NCBI GenBank assembly: GCA_009930355.1
Contig: RZYK01000073.1
Coordinates: forward strand, 1 to 9,356
Source of the DNA: Campylobacterota bacterium
Lineage (GTDB): Bacteria > Campylobacterota > Campylobacteria > Campylobacterales > Sulfurospirillaceae
Reading direction: 5' to 3'
DNA length: 9,356 nucleotides
The notes beneath the pieces are model-generated. The model saw only the letters and a list, made by a program, of their open reading frames with translations, made no database searches and had not been told where the DNA came from. Positions 1 through 6,355 of this stretch are shown here, piece after piece; position 1 is the first letter of the stretch; each line of letters opens with the position of its first letter. Made by a program: the position numbers and the translations under genes.

Positions 1-16
1 ATAAACTAATCAAAGC

Positions 17-22
17 TATGAT
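17..22 (+). promoter_or_regulatory. Possible -10 element for the left operon
   Basis: TATGAT lies 48 nt before the first start codon in AT-rich DNA and matches five of six bases of the sigma-70 -10 consensus. Campylobacterota promoters often lack a clear -35 box, and the -35 position would fall at the window edge, so it cannot be tested. This is a guess from pattern only; the true promoter could lie upstream of the window. Confidence 0.25.
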
Positions 23-70
23 AACATTAAGAACAAATATATTTCTTTGTGTTAGCATAAAGGTCATACA

Positions 71-784
71 ATGGATAAAAAACTTACTGTTCTTGAGGCA
101 GCGAAGCTTTTAGGTGTTAGTAAAGAGGCTATTTACAACCGTTTGCGAAGAGGCTCGTTGCAGAGTGTTGTTGAAAATGGTGTGAAATACATTATGCTAA
201 CAAAAAGTAATCTAAAAGAGAGTACTCCAGCACGTCGAGTTGATATGAGTATTGAGAATAGTGCTTATGTAGAATTATTAAAAGTGCAACTTGATGAGAT
301 GAAGCAAAAGAATGCAAAATTAGAAGCTGATAAAGAGCGTCTTATTGCTGATAAAGAGCGTATGCTTATTGAGTCTAAAGAGAAAATTGAGATGATTTAT
401 AAAGAGCGAGATGAGCAATTAAAAGCTATTCTTTCTTTAGCAAATCGACAAATTACCCATACAAACACTGAGCCAGCATCCTCATGTAATGAAGAGCATT
501 TAACACCAATGTCGCCCAGAGTGACACCATCAATACATGCGTATGAAGAGGCAGATGTTTTAGACGAAGAAGAACACAGGGAAACAGATTTCACAGTTGA
601 TGCTTACAGTGACTGGAGAGATTTGAGAAGTTATTTAAAAGAAAAGGGATTTTCAAAAAAAGAGAAACATGATATTAGTGATAAAGTAGGTAAAAAAGTA
701 GGACAACTTGATAGTGTCATGGATAAAAATGGAAAGTTATTTATTAAAAAAGGTAAAAAACTCAAAGAGATATTAGGAGAATAA
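71..784 (+). CDS. HTH / coiled-coil protein of unknown function
   Basis: A 237-residue protein with no signal peptide, so presumably cytoplasmic. Residues about 6-45 look like a MerR/excisionase-type helix-turn-helix (LTVLEAAKLLGVSKEAIYNR, then RRGSL and a short beta wing). Residues about 62-125 form a highly charged heptad-repeat coiled coil. A Ser/Pro/acidic linker follows, then a basic conserved-looking C-terminal module (about 178-237) starting DWRDLRSYLKEKGFSKKEK. A DNA-binding, dimerising or scaffolding role is inferred from architecture only. It may belong to a Campylobacterota-restricted DUF family (DUF3972-like), but I am not certain. The start is supported by AAAGG at 59-63, 7 nt upstream. 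It ends 5 nt before the lipoprotein gene, whose ribosome binding site overlaps this gene's last codons, so the two are probably cotranscribed. The protein could regulate the operon it heads. Confidence 0.85.
   Translation: MDKKLTVLEAAKLLGVSKEAIYNRLRRGSLQSVVENGVKYIMLTKSNLKESTPARRVDMSIENSAYVELLKVQLDEMKQKNAKLEADKERLIADKERMLIESKEKIEMIYKERDEQLKAILSLANRQITHTNTEPASSCNEEHLTPMSPRVTPSIHAYEEADVLDEEEHRETDFTVDAYSDWRDLRSYLKEKGFSKKEKHDISDKVGKKVGQLDSVMDKNGKLFIKKGKKLKEILGE
326..361 (+). repeat. Two 15-bp direct repeats, one heptad apart
   Basis: GCTGATAAAGAGCGT occurs at 326-340 and again at 347-361, a 21-bp period. It encodes two successive seven-residue coiled-coil units (ADKERLI, ADKERML), followed by a degenerate third (ESKEKIE). 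The near identity at DNA level suggests a recent heptad duplication that lengthened the coiled coil in register. Confidence 0.8.
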
Positions 785-789
785 TAATA

Positions 790-1413
790 ATGAAGTACAT
801 TCGAAAAATTTCAGATTATATGATCGCTGGAGGCATTGGTGTGATGGTCATTGCCAGCATGCAAGGGTGTGAGCAAAAAGAGGATAAAAATGCTTTAGCC
901 GAAGCTGCAAAAACACAAGGCGCACTGGTTATTGTCGATGAAATAGCACCAGGTGAATATAAAATTGCGGAAGAATATCCTAGTTCAACAACCCGTGTTA
1001 TTGTTCGACAACCTGATGGAAGTGAGCGTATTTTATCTCAAACTGAAATAGATGCTTTAGTCAAAGAAGAAGCTGCTAAAATTGATAATAATACTTCAGC
1101 TTTAACAAATCCACAGTTAAGCTCAGGGCAGATGGGGTTGGGTGGCGTTTTACTCTCTAGTATTGCAGGCGCAATGATTGGTAGTTGGATTGGTAATAAG
1201 CTTTTTAATAACCAAAATTATCAAAATCAGCGTGCAACAACGTATAAATCACCTCAAGCTTATTCTCGTAGTACTACAAGTTTTAACAAACCTATGTCTA
1301 CTTCTAGCACCAGCAGTGCCAGTAAAAGCAGTGGTTTTTTTGGTTCAAAATCAGGCACAACAACCTCATCAACCAGTTCAACATCAAAAGCGCCTAGCAG
1401 TTTCGGAGGATAA
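790..1413 (+). CDS. UPF0323-type lipoprotein with glycine zipper and Gly-Gly C-terminus
   Basis: A 207-residue predicted lipoprotein of the UPF0323 type found in Campylobacter and Helicobacter; its function is unknown to me. Residues 1-26 form a basic then hydrophobic signal peptide ending SMQGC, with Cys27 as the candidate lipidated residue. Met at -3 and Gln at -2 make the lipobox atypical. A soluble region (about 28-112) precedes a Gly-rich hydrophobic stretch (about 113-140) with a GxxxGxxxG zipper (GAMIGSWIGNKLF). The last ~60 residues are low-complexity Ser/Thr/Lys, ending PSSFGG. AGGAGA at 775-780 supports the start, 9 nt away. The layout (lipoprotein signal, glycine zipper, Ser/Thr tail, final GG) parallels my recollection of E. 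coli YgiB, also encoded next to a GspS-like ATP-grasp gene. The two final Gly codons double as the Shine-Dalgarno (GGAGGA) of the next gene. Confidence 0.88.
   Translation: MKYIRKISDYMIAGGIGVMVIASMQGCEQKEDKNALAEAAKTQGALVIVDEIAPGEYKIAEEYPSSTTRVIVRQPDGSERILSQTEIDALVKEEAAKIDNNTSALTNPQLSSGQMGLGGVLLSSIAGAMIGSWIGNKLFNNQNYQNQRATTYKSPQAYSRSTTSFNKPMSTSSTSSASKSSGFFGSKSGTTTSSTSSTSKAPSSFGG
1405..1410 (+). promoter_or_regulatory. Strong Shine-Dalgarno embedded in the lipoprotein's Gly-Gly codons
   Basis: GGAGGA, the last two sense codons of the lipoprotein gene, sits 9 nt before the ATG at 1420 and is the best Shine-Dalgarno match of the left operon. This site fixes the start of the ATP-grasp gene. It also means the C-terminal Gly-Gly could be kept for translation of the neighbour rather than for protein function. 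Confidence 0.8.
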
Positions 1414-1419
1414 ATTTAA

Positions 1420-2601
1420 ATGGTATCAACAGAAAAAATTAAACCCTTAAGTAAAGACTTTTTAGAATCAATTGGATTTTATTGGCATACCGATAGCGAT
1501 GAGACATCCTACGTTGCAGATGAATTGGTTTTAGTCAGTAATGATGAAGTAGAAGCGTATTATGAAGCGGCTAACACGTTATATGACATGTTTGCAGAGG
1601 CGGGACAATACGTTATTGACAATGATTTGTTTCACGAGCTTAATATCCCTTTTAATTTGGTTGAATTGATTAAAAATTCATGGGAAAATGATGTGCATTG
1701 GCATTTGTACGGTCGCTTTGATTTTGCGGGGGGCGTGGATGGAAAGCCCATTAAACTCATTGAATTTAATGCCGATACGCCTACCTCGCTCTATGAAACA
1801 GCCATTATCCAATGGGCGATGCTGAAAGCCAATGGGATGGATGAAGCCAAACAGTTCAATACGGTTTTTGAAGCGCTCAAAGAGAACTTTAAACGGTTGG
1901 TTGTCTTAGAGGGTGATACCGAAGAGTTTGCTCGTTACTATGAGGGATGGAAGATTTTATTCTCCTCTATTCGTGGAAATATTGAAGATGAAAACACCAC
2001 CCGTTTATTACAAAGCGCCGCCAATGAAGCGGGTTTTCACACCGATTTTGCCTATGTGGATGAGGTAGGCTTTAACGGTAGTGAGGGCATTTTTAAGGAT
2101 GATGAGAATTTTGAGTACTGGTTTAAACTCATTCCATGGGAAAATATTGCCATTGAAGAAGGTGATTTAGCCCTTTTGTTGGATGAAATGGTGCAAGAGC
2201 AAAAGGCGATTATTCTCAATCCTGCCTATACGCTTCTGTTTCAAAGTAAAGCCTTTATGAAAATTTTATGGGACCTCTTCCCCAATCATCCGTTATTGCT
2301 TGAGACGTCGTTTGAACCGCTTAAGGGGCAAAAACAGGTTGAAAAGAGAGCCTTTGGACGAGAAGGGGCTAACACTGTTATTTATGAGCGTGATATGTCT
2401 GTGATTGAAAAAACAGAGGGCGAATATGGTAATTTTAAACCCATCTATCAAGCGTATGCAGAGTTGCCCAAAGATGAACAAGGACGAAGCTACCAAGCGG
2501 GTGTTTTCTTTGCGTACGAGGGGTGTGGCTTAGGGTTTAGGCGAGGTGGATTGATTATGGAGAATTTTTCAAAATTTGTGGGACACCGCATAAAGGATTA
2601 A
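1420..2601 (+). CDS. Glutathionylspermidine-synthase-like ATP-grasp amide ligase (YgiC/YjfC type)
   Basis: A 393-residue stand-alone synthetase domain of the glutathionylspermidine synthase family (PF03738), without the amidase domain of E. coli Gss. Visible family motifs are YGRFDFA (98-103), LIEFNADTPTS (113-123), the block LNPAYTLLFQSKAFMKILW (266-284), FPNHPLLL (287-294) and GREGAN (313-318). Asp101, Glu115 and Asn117 align by motif with the Mg-ATP ligands of Gss, and Arg99 with the neighbouring active-site Arg, so it should be catalytically competent. Characterised relatives join a Gly carboxylate to an amine using ATP. The substrate here is unknown; stand-alone homologues are not proven to make glutathionylspermidine. 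The C-terminal segment (GCGLGFRRGGLIMENFSKFVGH) departs from the usual IRES-like motif of the family. It is cytoplasmic, directly follows the lipoprotein gene, and is the first candidate to act on it. It abuts the next gene with no real gap. Confidence 0.9.
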   Translation: MVSTEKIKPLSKDFLESIGFYWHTDSDETSYVADELVLVSNDEVEAYYEAANTLYDMFAEAGQYVIDNDLFHELNIPFNLVELIKNSWENDVHWHLYGRFDFAGGVDGKPIKLIEFNADTPTSLYETAIIQWAMLKANGMDEAKQFNTVFEALKENFKRLVVLEGDTEEFARYYEGWKILFSSIRGNIEDENTTRLLQSAANEAGFHTDFAYVDEVGFNGSEGIFKDDENFEYWFKLIPWENIAIEEGDLALLLDEMVQEQKAIILNPAYTLLFQSKAFMKILWDLFPNHPLLLETSFEPLKGQKQVEKRAFGREGANTVIYERDMSVIEKTEGEYGNFKPIYQAYAELPKDEQGRSYQAGVFFAYEGCGLGFRRGGLIMENFSKFVGHRIKD

Positions 2602-2604
2602 GTG

Positions 2605-3537
2605 ATGAAAATAGTCTGTTTGGATGCAAAAACATTGGGTGATGATGCGGATTTAACGCTCTTCTCACAGTTTGGCGTGTTTGAAGCCTTTGATACAACT
2701 TCTCTTGAAGAGCGCATACAGCACATTGGGGATGCCAAAATTGTGCTCACCAATAAAGTTTTGATTGACAAAGCAGTGATGGATGCATGTCCCAATTTAG
2801 GACTCATTTGCATTACTGCTACGGGCATGAACAATGTTGATTTGGAGTATGCAAAGTATAAAGGGGTTGTGGTTAAAAACGTTGCGGGGTATTCTACGGC
2901 GTCCGTGGCACAAACAACGCTGATGTTAGTGCTTAATTTGTTAGGAAAACTTGCCTATTATGATGCGTATGTAAAATCAGGTGCGTGGGTTAAAAGTCCT
3001 ATTTTTACCCATTTAGCTCAGCCCTTTTCTGAAATCAAAGGGAAACGTTGGGGCATCATTGGGTTAGGAAATATTGGTAAAGAAGTCGCTAACATTGCCA
3101 CGGCATTTGGGGCGGAAGTGCTCTACTTTTCGACCAGCGGAGCAAATCATAATAGTACGTACCAACAACTCTCGTTGGATGAGATGATGCGAACGTGTGA
3201 CATTGTCTCCATTCATGCACCACTCAACGAAAAAACACGCTATTTGGTGCGTAAAGAGCAATTGCTCATGATGAAAAAAGGGGCTATTCTCATTAACGTG
3301 GGGCGTGGAGGCATTGTGCATGAGGGCGATTTGGCAGAGGCGATGGATAGCAAAGAGCTTTTTGCAGGGCTTGATGTCTTAGAAAAAGAGCCCATGGAAG
3401 CAAATCATCCGCTTTTACATGTAAAGCATCCTGAACGCTTGATAATGACACCGCACGTTGCGTGGGCAAGTGTGGAGGCAAGACGTGAACTCATCCGTTT
3501 GGTGGGTGAAAATATCAAAGATTTTTTAAGACAATAA
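2605..3537 (+). CDS. D-2-hydroxyacid dehydrogenase
   Basis: A 310-residue NAD(P)-dependent D-isomer-specific 2-hydroxyacid dehydrogenase that interconverts 2-keto acids and D-2-hydroxyacids in the cytoplasm. The Rossmann motif GLGNIG is at 153-158. The catalytic triad is intact by motif: Arg234 in NVGRGG, Glu262 in LEKEP and His284 in TPHVAW. The substrate loop NVAGYSTASVAQ is at 92-103. The second Rossmann strand ends LYFSTSG rather than the acidic residue typical of NAD-specific enzymes, suggesting NADP(H) use. The exact substrate (glyoxylate, hydroxypyruvate or other) cannot be read from sequence. ATG 2605 is preferred over GTG 2602 because AAGGA at 2593-2597 is 7 nt from the ATG but only 4 from the GTG. 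It follows the ATP-grasp stop by 3 nt. A TTTACATGTAAA copy lies inside it at 3414-3425. Confidence 0.93.
   Translation: MKIVCLDAKTLGDDADLTLFSQFGVFEAFDTTSLEERIQHIGDAKIVLTNKVLIDKAVMDACPNLGLICITATGMNNVDLEYAKYKGVVVKNVAGYSTASVAQTTLMLVLNLLGKLAYYDAYVKSGAWVKSPIFTHLAQPFSEIKGKRWGIIGLGNIGKEVANIATAFGAEVLYFSTSGANHNSTYQQLSLDEMMRTCDIVSIHAPLNEKTRYLVRKEQLLMMKKGAILINVGRGGIVHEGDLAEAMDSKELFAGLDVLEKEPMEANHPLLHVKHPERLIMTPHVAWASVEARRELIRLVGENIKDFLRQ
3414..3425. repeat. Iterated palindrome TTTACATGTAAA, copy 1 (inside the dehydrogenase gene)
   Basis: A perfect 12-bp palindrome within the D-2-hydroxyacid dehydrogenase coding region. It is read as (T)TTA-CAT-GTA-AA(G), giving Leu-His-Val-Lys in the loop before the catalytic histidine. 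It is one of four perfect copies in the window. Confidence 0.9.
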
Positions 3538-3546
3538 GGAGAAAAG

Positions 3547-4044
3547 ATGGCAAAAGAGCATAGTTTTGACATTAGTGCTGAGATTGACAAACAAAAGTTT
3601 AAAGATGCGTACGAGCAAGCCAAAAAAGTGATTACCAATCGTTGGGATTTTAAAGGGGTGACGTGTGAGTTTGACCACAATGAAAAAGCCAAAACCGTTA
3701 CTTTAGTCACCACGACAGATTCAAAAGCCGATGCGATGGTTGATGCGTTGGTCTCTGAAGCCATTAAGCGGGATATCTCTTCTAAAGCACTCAAAGAGAC
3801 AAAACGTGAGGTCGCGGGTGGCAATAAAACCAAAGTAACGGTGAGTATTGTTGATGCAATTTCCAGTGATGATGCTAAAAAAATTGTTAAAGAGATTAAA
3901 GAGCTCAAACTTAAAGTGCAAGCTTCCATTCGTGGCGATGTCGTCAGAGTTGAGGGTAAAGCGATTGATGATCTTCAAGAGGCGATCAAAGCCATTCGCG
4001 GATGCGATTTTGATTTTCCAGTAAACTTTACCAATCTTAAGTAA
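3547..4044 (+). CDS. yajQ: YajQ/UPF0234 family nucleotide-binding protein
   Basis: A 165-residue protein of the usual length for the YajQ (UPF0234) family, with two RNP-like alpha/beta folds. Family signatures are SFDISAEIDKQ near the N-terminus, RWDFKG (32-37), KREVAGGNK (about 87-95), AKKIVKEIKELKLKVQASIR (about 112-131) and VRVEGKAIDDLQEAIKAIR (about 135-153). Known relatives bind nucleotides; in Xanthomonas and Pseudomonas a YajQ protein binds cyclic-di-GMP and acts as a transcriptional coregulator. Whether this protein does so is inference. AAGGAG at 3536-3541 is 5 nt upstream of the ATG and clearly sets the start. It lies 9 nt after the dehydrogenase, in an order I recall as conserved in C. 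jejuni, consistent with cotranscription. Confidence 0.95.
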   Translation: MAKEHSFDISAEIDKQKFKDAYEQAKKVITNRWDFKGVTCEFDHNEKAKTVTLVTTTDSKADAMVDALVSEAIKRDISSKALKETKREVAGGNKTKVTVSIVDAISSDDAKKIVKEIKELKLKVQASIRGDVVRVEGKAIDDLQEAIKAIRGCDFDFPVNFTNLK

Positions 4045-4047
4045 CCC

Positions 4048-4350
4048 ATGGATCAAATCCCTCCCATTATTGAAATCATCCCAAAAATCAAGGGTTTTTG
4101 GTGTCGTATAGCGATGTTTAGTCTGTATGGTGCGCTCACGTATGCACCAAGCCTTGTAGGGATTTGGATAGGGTATTTTTACACGATTGGGCTAGGCATC
4201 GCTTTTTTCCTTTTTTTAACACTGATTGGTGGCATTATCTGTTCGAAAATGCGTGTGTGTTCCATCCCTTTTGAGCAGAGAGAAATGAGCTATTCAACGA
4301 TGGCAATTGTCAAATGGTATCTGGCTAAAAACATCTGTTTAAAAAACTAA
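4048..4350 (+). CDS. Small membrane protein of unknown function
   Basis: I do not recognise this 100-residue protein. A short Pro/Ile-rich N-terminus (MDQIPPIIEIIPKI) is followed by two hydrophobic segments, about 21-41 and 45-66, separated by a Gly/Tyr turn, which predicts a two-helix inner-membrane hairpin. The polar basic C-terminal third has Cys71 and Cys97; other cysteines are Cys19 and Cys65. The start lies 3 nt after the yajQ stop and has no visible Shine-Dalgarno, so translation probably depends on ribosomes terminating at yajQ. Membrane-protein composition and tight placement favour a real gene; the missing ribosome binding site is the main reservation. It is the last gene of the left block, 41 nt before eptC. 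Confidence 0.72.
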   Translation: MDQIPPIIEIIPKIKGFWCRIAMFSLYGALTYAPSLVGIWIGYFYTIGLGIAFFLFLTLIGGIICSKMRVCSIPFEQREMSYSTMAIVKWYLAKNICLKN

Positions 4351-4352
4351 AC

Positions 4353-4358
4353 TATACT
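4353..4358 (+). promoter_or_regulatory. Possible -10 element before eptC
   Basis: TATACT sits 33 nt before the eptC start in the only intergenic gap of the + strand run. Its last base is the first base of the TTTACATGTAAA copy at 4358. No convincing -35 element is visible. If real, the palindrome would cover the transcription start region and could influence it. Confidence 0.25.
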
Positions 4359-4369
4359 TTACATGTAAA
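4358..4369. repeat. Iterated palindrome TTTACATGTAAA, copy 2 (intergenic, before eptC)
   Basis: A perfect 12-bp palindrome in the 41-nt gap between the small membrane protein and eptC. It is the only perfect copy outside a coding region. As an RNA hairpin it would have at most four weak pairs and no T-run follows, so it is not a terminator. Confidence 0.9.
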
Positions 4370-4391
4370 AAGAAATTTCAAGTGAGAACCA

Positions 4392-5981
4392 ATGCAATTT
4401 AAACTAACCAGTACCAAATTGAGTGCTATCGTAGCGCTTTTTTTAGTCCTTTTTGACAATATCTCTTTCTTTAAGCATGTGACAGAAATTTATGAAGTTT
4501 CGATGTCAAATTTAGGCTTTTTAGTTTCATTAGGTCTTATTTTAACTGCCGTTATTATGGTGTTAGTGACACTTCTTAGTTCGCGTTATACCCTCAAACC
4601 ATTGCTGATAGCCTTTGTATTGATTGCTTCTGTGACGAATTATTTTATGAATACGTATAACGTTATTCTTGATGATACCATGATTCAAAATGCCATAGAA
4701 ACGAATGTCAATGAGTCTTTGGATCTTATCAATTTAAAGCTTTTAGGCTATCTCTTCTTTTTGGGAATCATACCTTCTCTTATCATTTATCGTGTGCCTG
4801 TGAGCTATGGAAGCTTTAAAGAAGAAATTTGGGCAAAAATAAAAAGCATTGCTATTGCACTGATCATCATTTTAGTAATGCTGTTTGCATTTAATCGTTT
4901 TTACACCTCGTTTTTTAGGGAAAATAAGCCTTTACGTTATTATACCAATCCAACTTTTTGCCTTTATTCGTCAGGTAAATATATTTTTAATACATTTTAT
5001 AAAAAAGAGACAACGCTCAAACAAATTGGATTAGATGCCAAAAGAGCAGAAGATGGTGTGCGTAAACTCACGATTGTGGTTGTGGGAGAAGCAGCGCGCG
5101 CCAATCGTTTTTCACTCAATGGGTATGAGCGAGAAACCAATCCTTTGTTAAAAAAAGAAGAGATCATCAATTTTTCGAATCTTTACTCGTGTGGAACGTC
5201 TACGGCCATTTCCGTCCCCTGTATGTTTTCTGGTTTAGAGCGTAAAAACTACACGGACAAAGAAGCAAAAGCAAGCGAGAATGTGATTGATGTGCTCAAA
5301 CACAGTGGCGCAAGCGTCTTGTGGAGGGATAACAACTCTGATTCAAAAGGGGTTGCCTTACGTGTAACGTATCAAGATTACCGCACAGTGGGAAACAATA
5401 CCTTGTGTGAAGATGAATGTCGCGATGAGGGAATGTTAGTCGGTTTGCAAGAGTATGTTGATGCGCAAAAGGGTGATGTGATGATTGTATTGCATCAAAT
5501 GGGCAATCATGGTCCCGCGTACTACAAGCGCTATCCTAAAGCGTTTGAAAAATTTACACCCACCTGCCAAACCAATCAAGTGGAAAAATGCAGTGCCGAA
5601 GAAATTGGCAATGCCTATGATAATGCTATTTTATACACCGACTATTTTCTTTCAAAAACGATTGATTTTTTAAAACAGAATGATAAAAATTTTCAAACGG
5701 CGATGATTTATATGGCAGATCATGGTGAATCATTGGGTGAAAAAGGGCTTTATCTGCATGGGGTTCCTTATTTTATGGCACCTGATGAGCAGACACATGT
5801 GGGCGCACTTATGTGGTTTGGCGAGAAAAGTAAAGCGCGCATTGATGTTCAAGCTTTAAGTCAAAAAACAAATCTAGCATATTCGCATGATAACTTATTT
5901 CATACAATTTTAGGCGTTATGGGCGTGCAAACAGCGCTTTATGATAAGACAAAAGATATACTAACATACCAACAAAAGTAA
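4392..5981 (+). CDS. eptC: Phosphoethanolamine transferase (EptA/EptC family)
   Basis: A complete 529-residue inner-membrane enzyme moving phosphoethanolamine from phosphatidylethanolamine to an envelope acceptor. About five membrane helices (roughly 9-27, 41-62, 70-90, 116-135, 149-168) precede a periplasmic sulfatase-fold domain. By motif comparison with MCR-1, the zinc and catalytic set is Glu233 (VGEAAR), Thr271 nucleophile (CGTSTAISVPC), Asp443-His444 (MADHGES), with His368, His373 and His456. Cys pairs 267/277, 339/343 and 392/400 match family disulfides. Relatives modify lipid A and give polymyxin resistance; C. jejuni EptC also modifies flagellar rod FlgG and other targets, so the acceptor here is open. 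Only a weak GTGAG-type Shine-Dalgarno precedes the ATG. dgkA follows after 9 nt. The symbol follows the Campylobacter name; eptA is equally defensible. Confidence 0.95.
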   Translation: MQFKLTSTKLSAIVALFLVLFDNISFFKHVTEIYEVSMSNLGFLVSLGLILTAVIMVLVTLLSSRYTLKPLLIAFVLIASVTNYFMNTYNVILDDTMIQNAIETNVNESLDLINLKLLGYLFFLGIIPSLIIYRVPVSYGSFKEEIWAKIKSIAIALIIILVMLFAFNRFYTSFFRENKPLRYYTNPTFCLYSSGKYIFNTFYKKETTLKQIGLDAKRAEDGVRKLTIVVVGEAARANRFSLNGYERETNPLLKKEEIINFSNLYSCGTSTAISVPCMFSGLERKNYTDKEAKASENVIDVLKHSGASVLWRDNNSDSKGVALRVTYQDYRTVGNNTLCEDECRDEGMLVGLQEYVDAQKGDVMIVLHQMGNHGPAYYKRYPKAFEKFTPTCQTNQVEKCSAEEIGNAYDNAILYTDYFLSKTIDFLKQNDKNFQTAMIYMADHGESLGEKGLYLHGVPYFMAPDEQTHVGALMWFGEKSKARIDVQALSQKTNLAYSHDNLFHTILGVMGVQTALYDKTKDILTYQQK

Positions 5982-5990
5982 AGGCGTAGC

Positions 5991-6353
5991 ATGAGAAATC
6001 AACCCAAATACCATTTTTTTAAAAATACAACTTATGCACTTAAAGGGCTTAGAGATATTATTGCTCATGAGACATCATTTCGTTTGGAGCTCATTTTGGT
6101 GCTTCTTTTAACCCCCTTTCTTTTTTTCATCCCTTTGGAGCTTAGTTATAAACTGTTGATGTTTATCGCTCTCATGGGAATGCCCATTGCTGAAGCAATG
6201 AACAGTGCGATTGAGCGGGTGACCGATTTGGTAACGCTTGAATACCATGAAATGGCAGGACGTGCTAAAGATGCAGGCAGTGCGGTGGTTTTTCTTAGCA
6301 TTGTTGTTTTTGTAGCAGTGTGGTTTTTTTGTCTCGTGAAAGCTTACATGTAA
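5991..6353 (+). CDS. dgkA: Diacylglycerol kinase DgkA
   Basis: A 120-residue integral membrane kinase of normal length for the bacterial DgkA family, which phosphorylates diacylglycerol to phosphatidic acid with ATP. It has an amphipathic N-terminus and three membrane helices (about 33-49, 53-70, 98-117). The signature EAMNSAIERVTD followed by EYHEMAGRAKDAGSAVV contains the catalytic Glu68, Asn71, Glu75, Asp79 and Lys93-Asp94, matching E. coli Glu69, Asn72, Glu76, Asp80 and Lys94-Asp95; Glu27 also matches Glu28. The gene begins 9 nt after eptC, whose reaction leaves diacylglycerol, so the kinase recycles that by-product. AAGG at 5981-5984 is the likely ribosome binding site. The stop codon is the TAA of a TTACATGTAA palindrome. 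The gene is convergent with the cytochrome gene, 2 nt away. Confidence 0.95.
   Translation: MRNQPKYHFFKNTTYALKGLRDIIAHETSFRLELILVLLLTPFLFFIPLELSYKLLMFIALMGMPIAEAMNSAIERVTDLVTLEYHEMAGRAKDAGSAVVFLSIVVFVAVWFFCLVKAYM
6344..6353. repeat. Core palindrome TTACATGTAA, copy 3 (10 bp), forming the dgkA stop
   Basis: A 10-bp core of the iterated palindrome, flanked by C on both sides instead of T/A. It is read in the third frame as TAC-ATG-TAA, ending dgkA with Tyr-Met-stop. This is the only frame of the element with a stop codon, and it is used here at a gene end and at the junction of convergent genes. Confidence 0.75.
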
Positions 6354-6355
6354 CG

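Noticed and set aside
1261..1413. Tandem Ser/Thr-coding repeats as a phase-variable tract
   Set aside because: The codons are irregular and there is no homopolymer or exact short tandem array long enough for slippage.
1178..1450. A 90-codon + strand frame overlapping the lipoprotein tail
   Set aside because: It is an alternative frame of the Ser/Thr-rich repeat region, with no ribosome binding site and no recognisable domain.
3405..3929. A 174-codon open frame on the - strand opposite yajQ and the end of the dehydrogenase
   Set aside because: It lies wholly antisense to strongly recognised genes, has a low-complexity Ser/Leu composition typical of a reversed reading frame, and shows no domain.
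4358..4369. The palindrome before eptC as an intrinsic terminator of the left operon
   Set aside because: It gives at most four A/T-dominated pairs around a tight loop and is followed by an A-rich, not T-rich, stretch.
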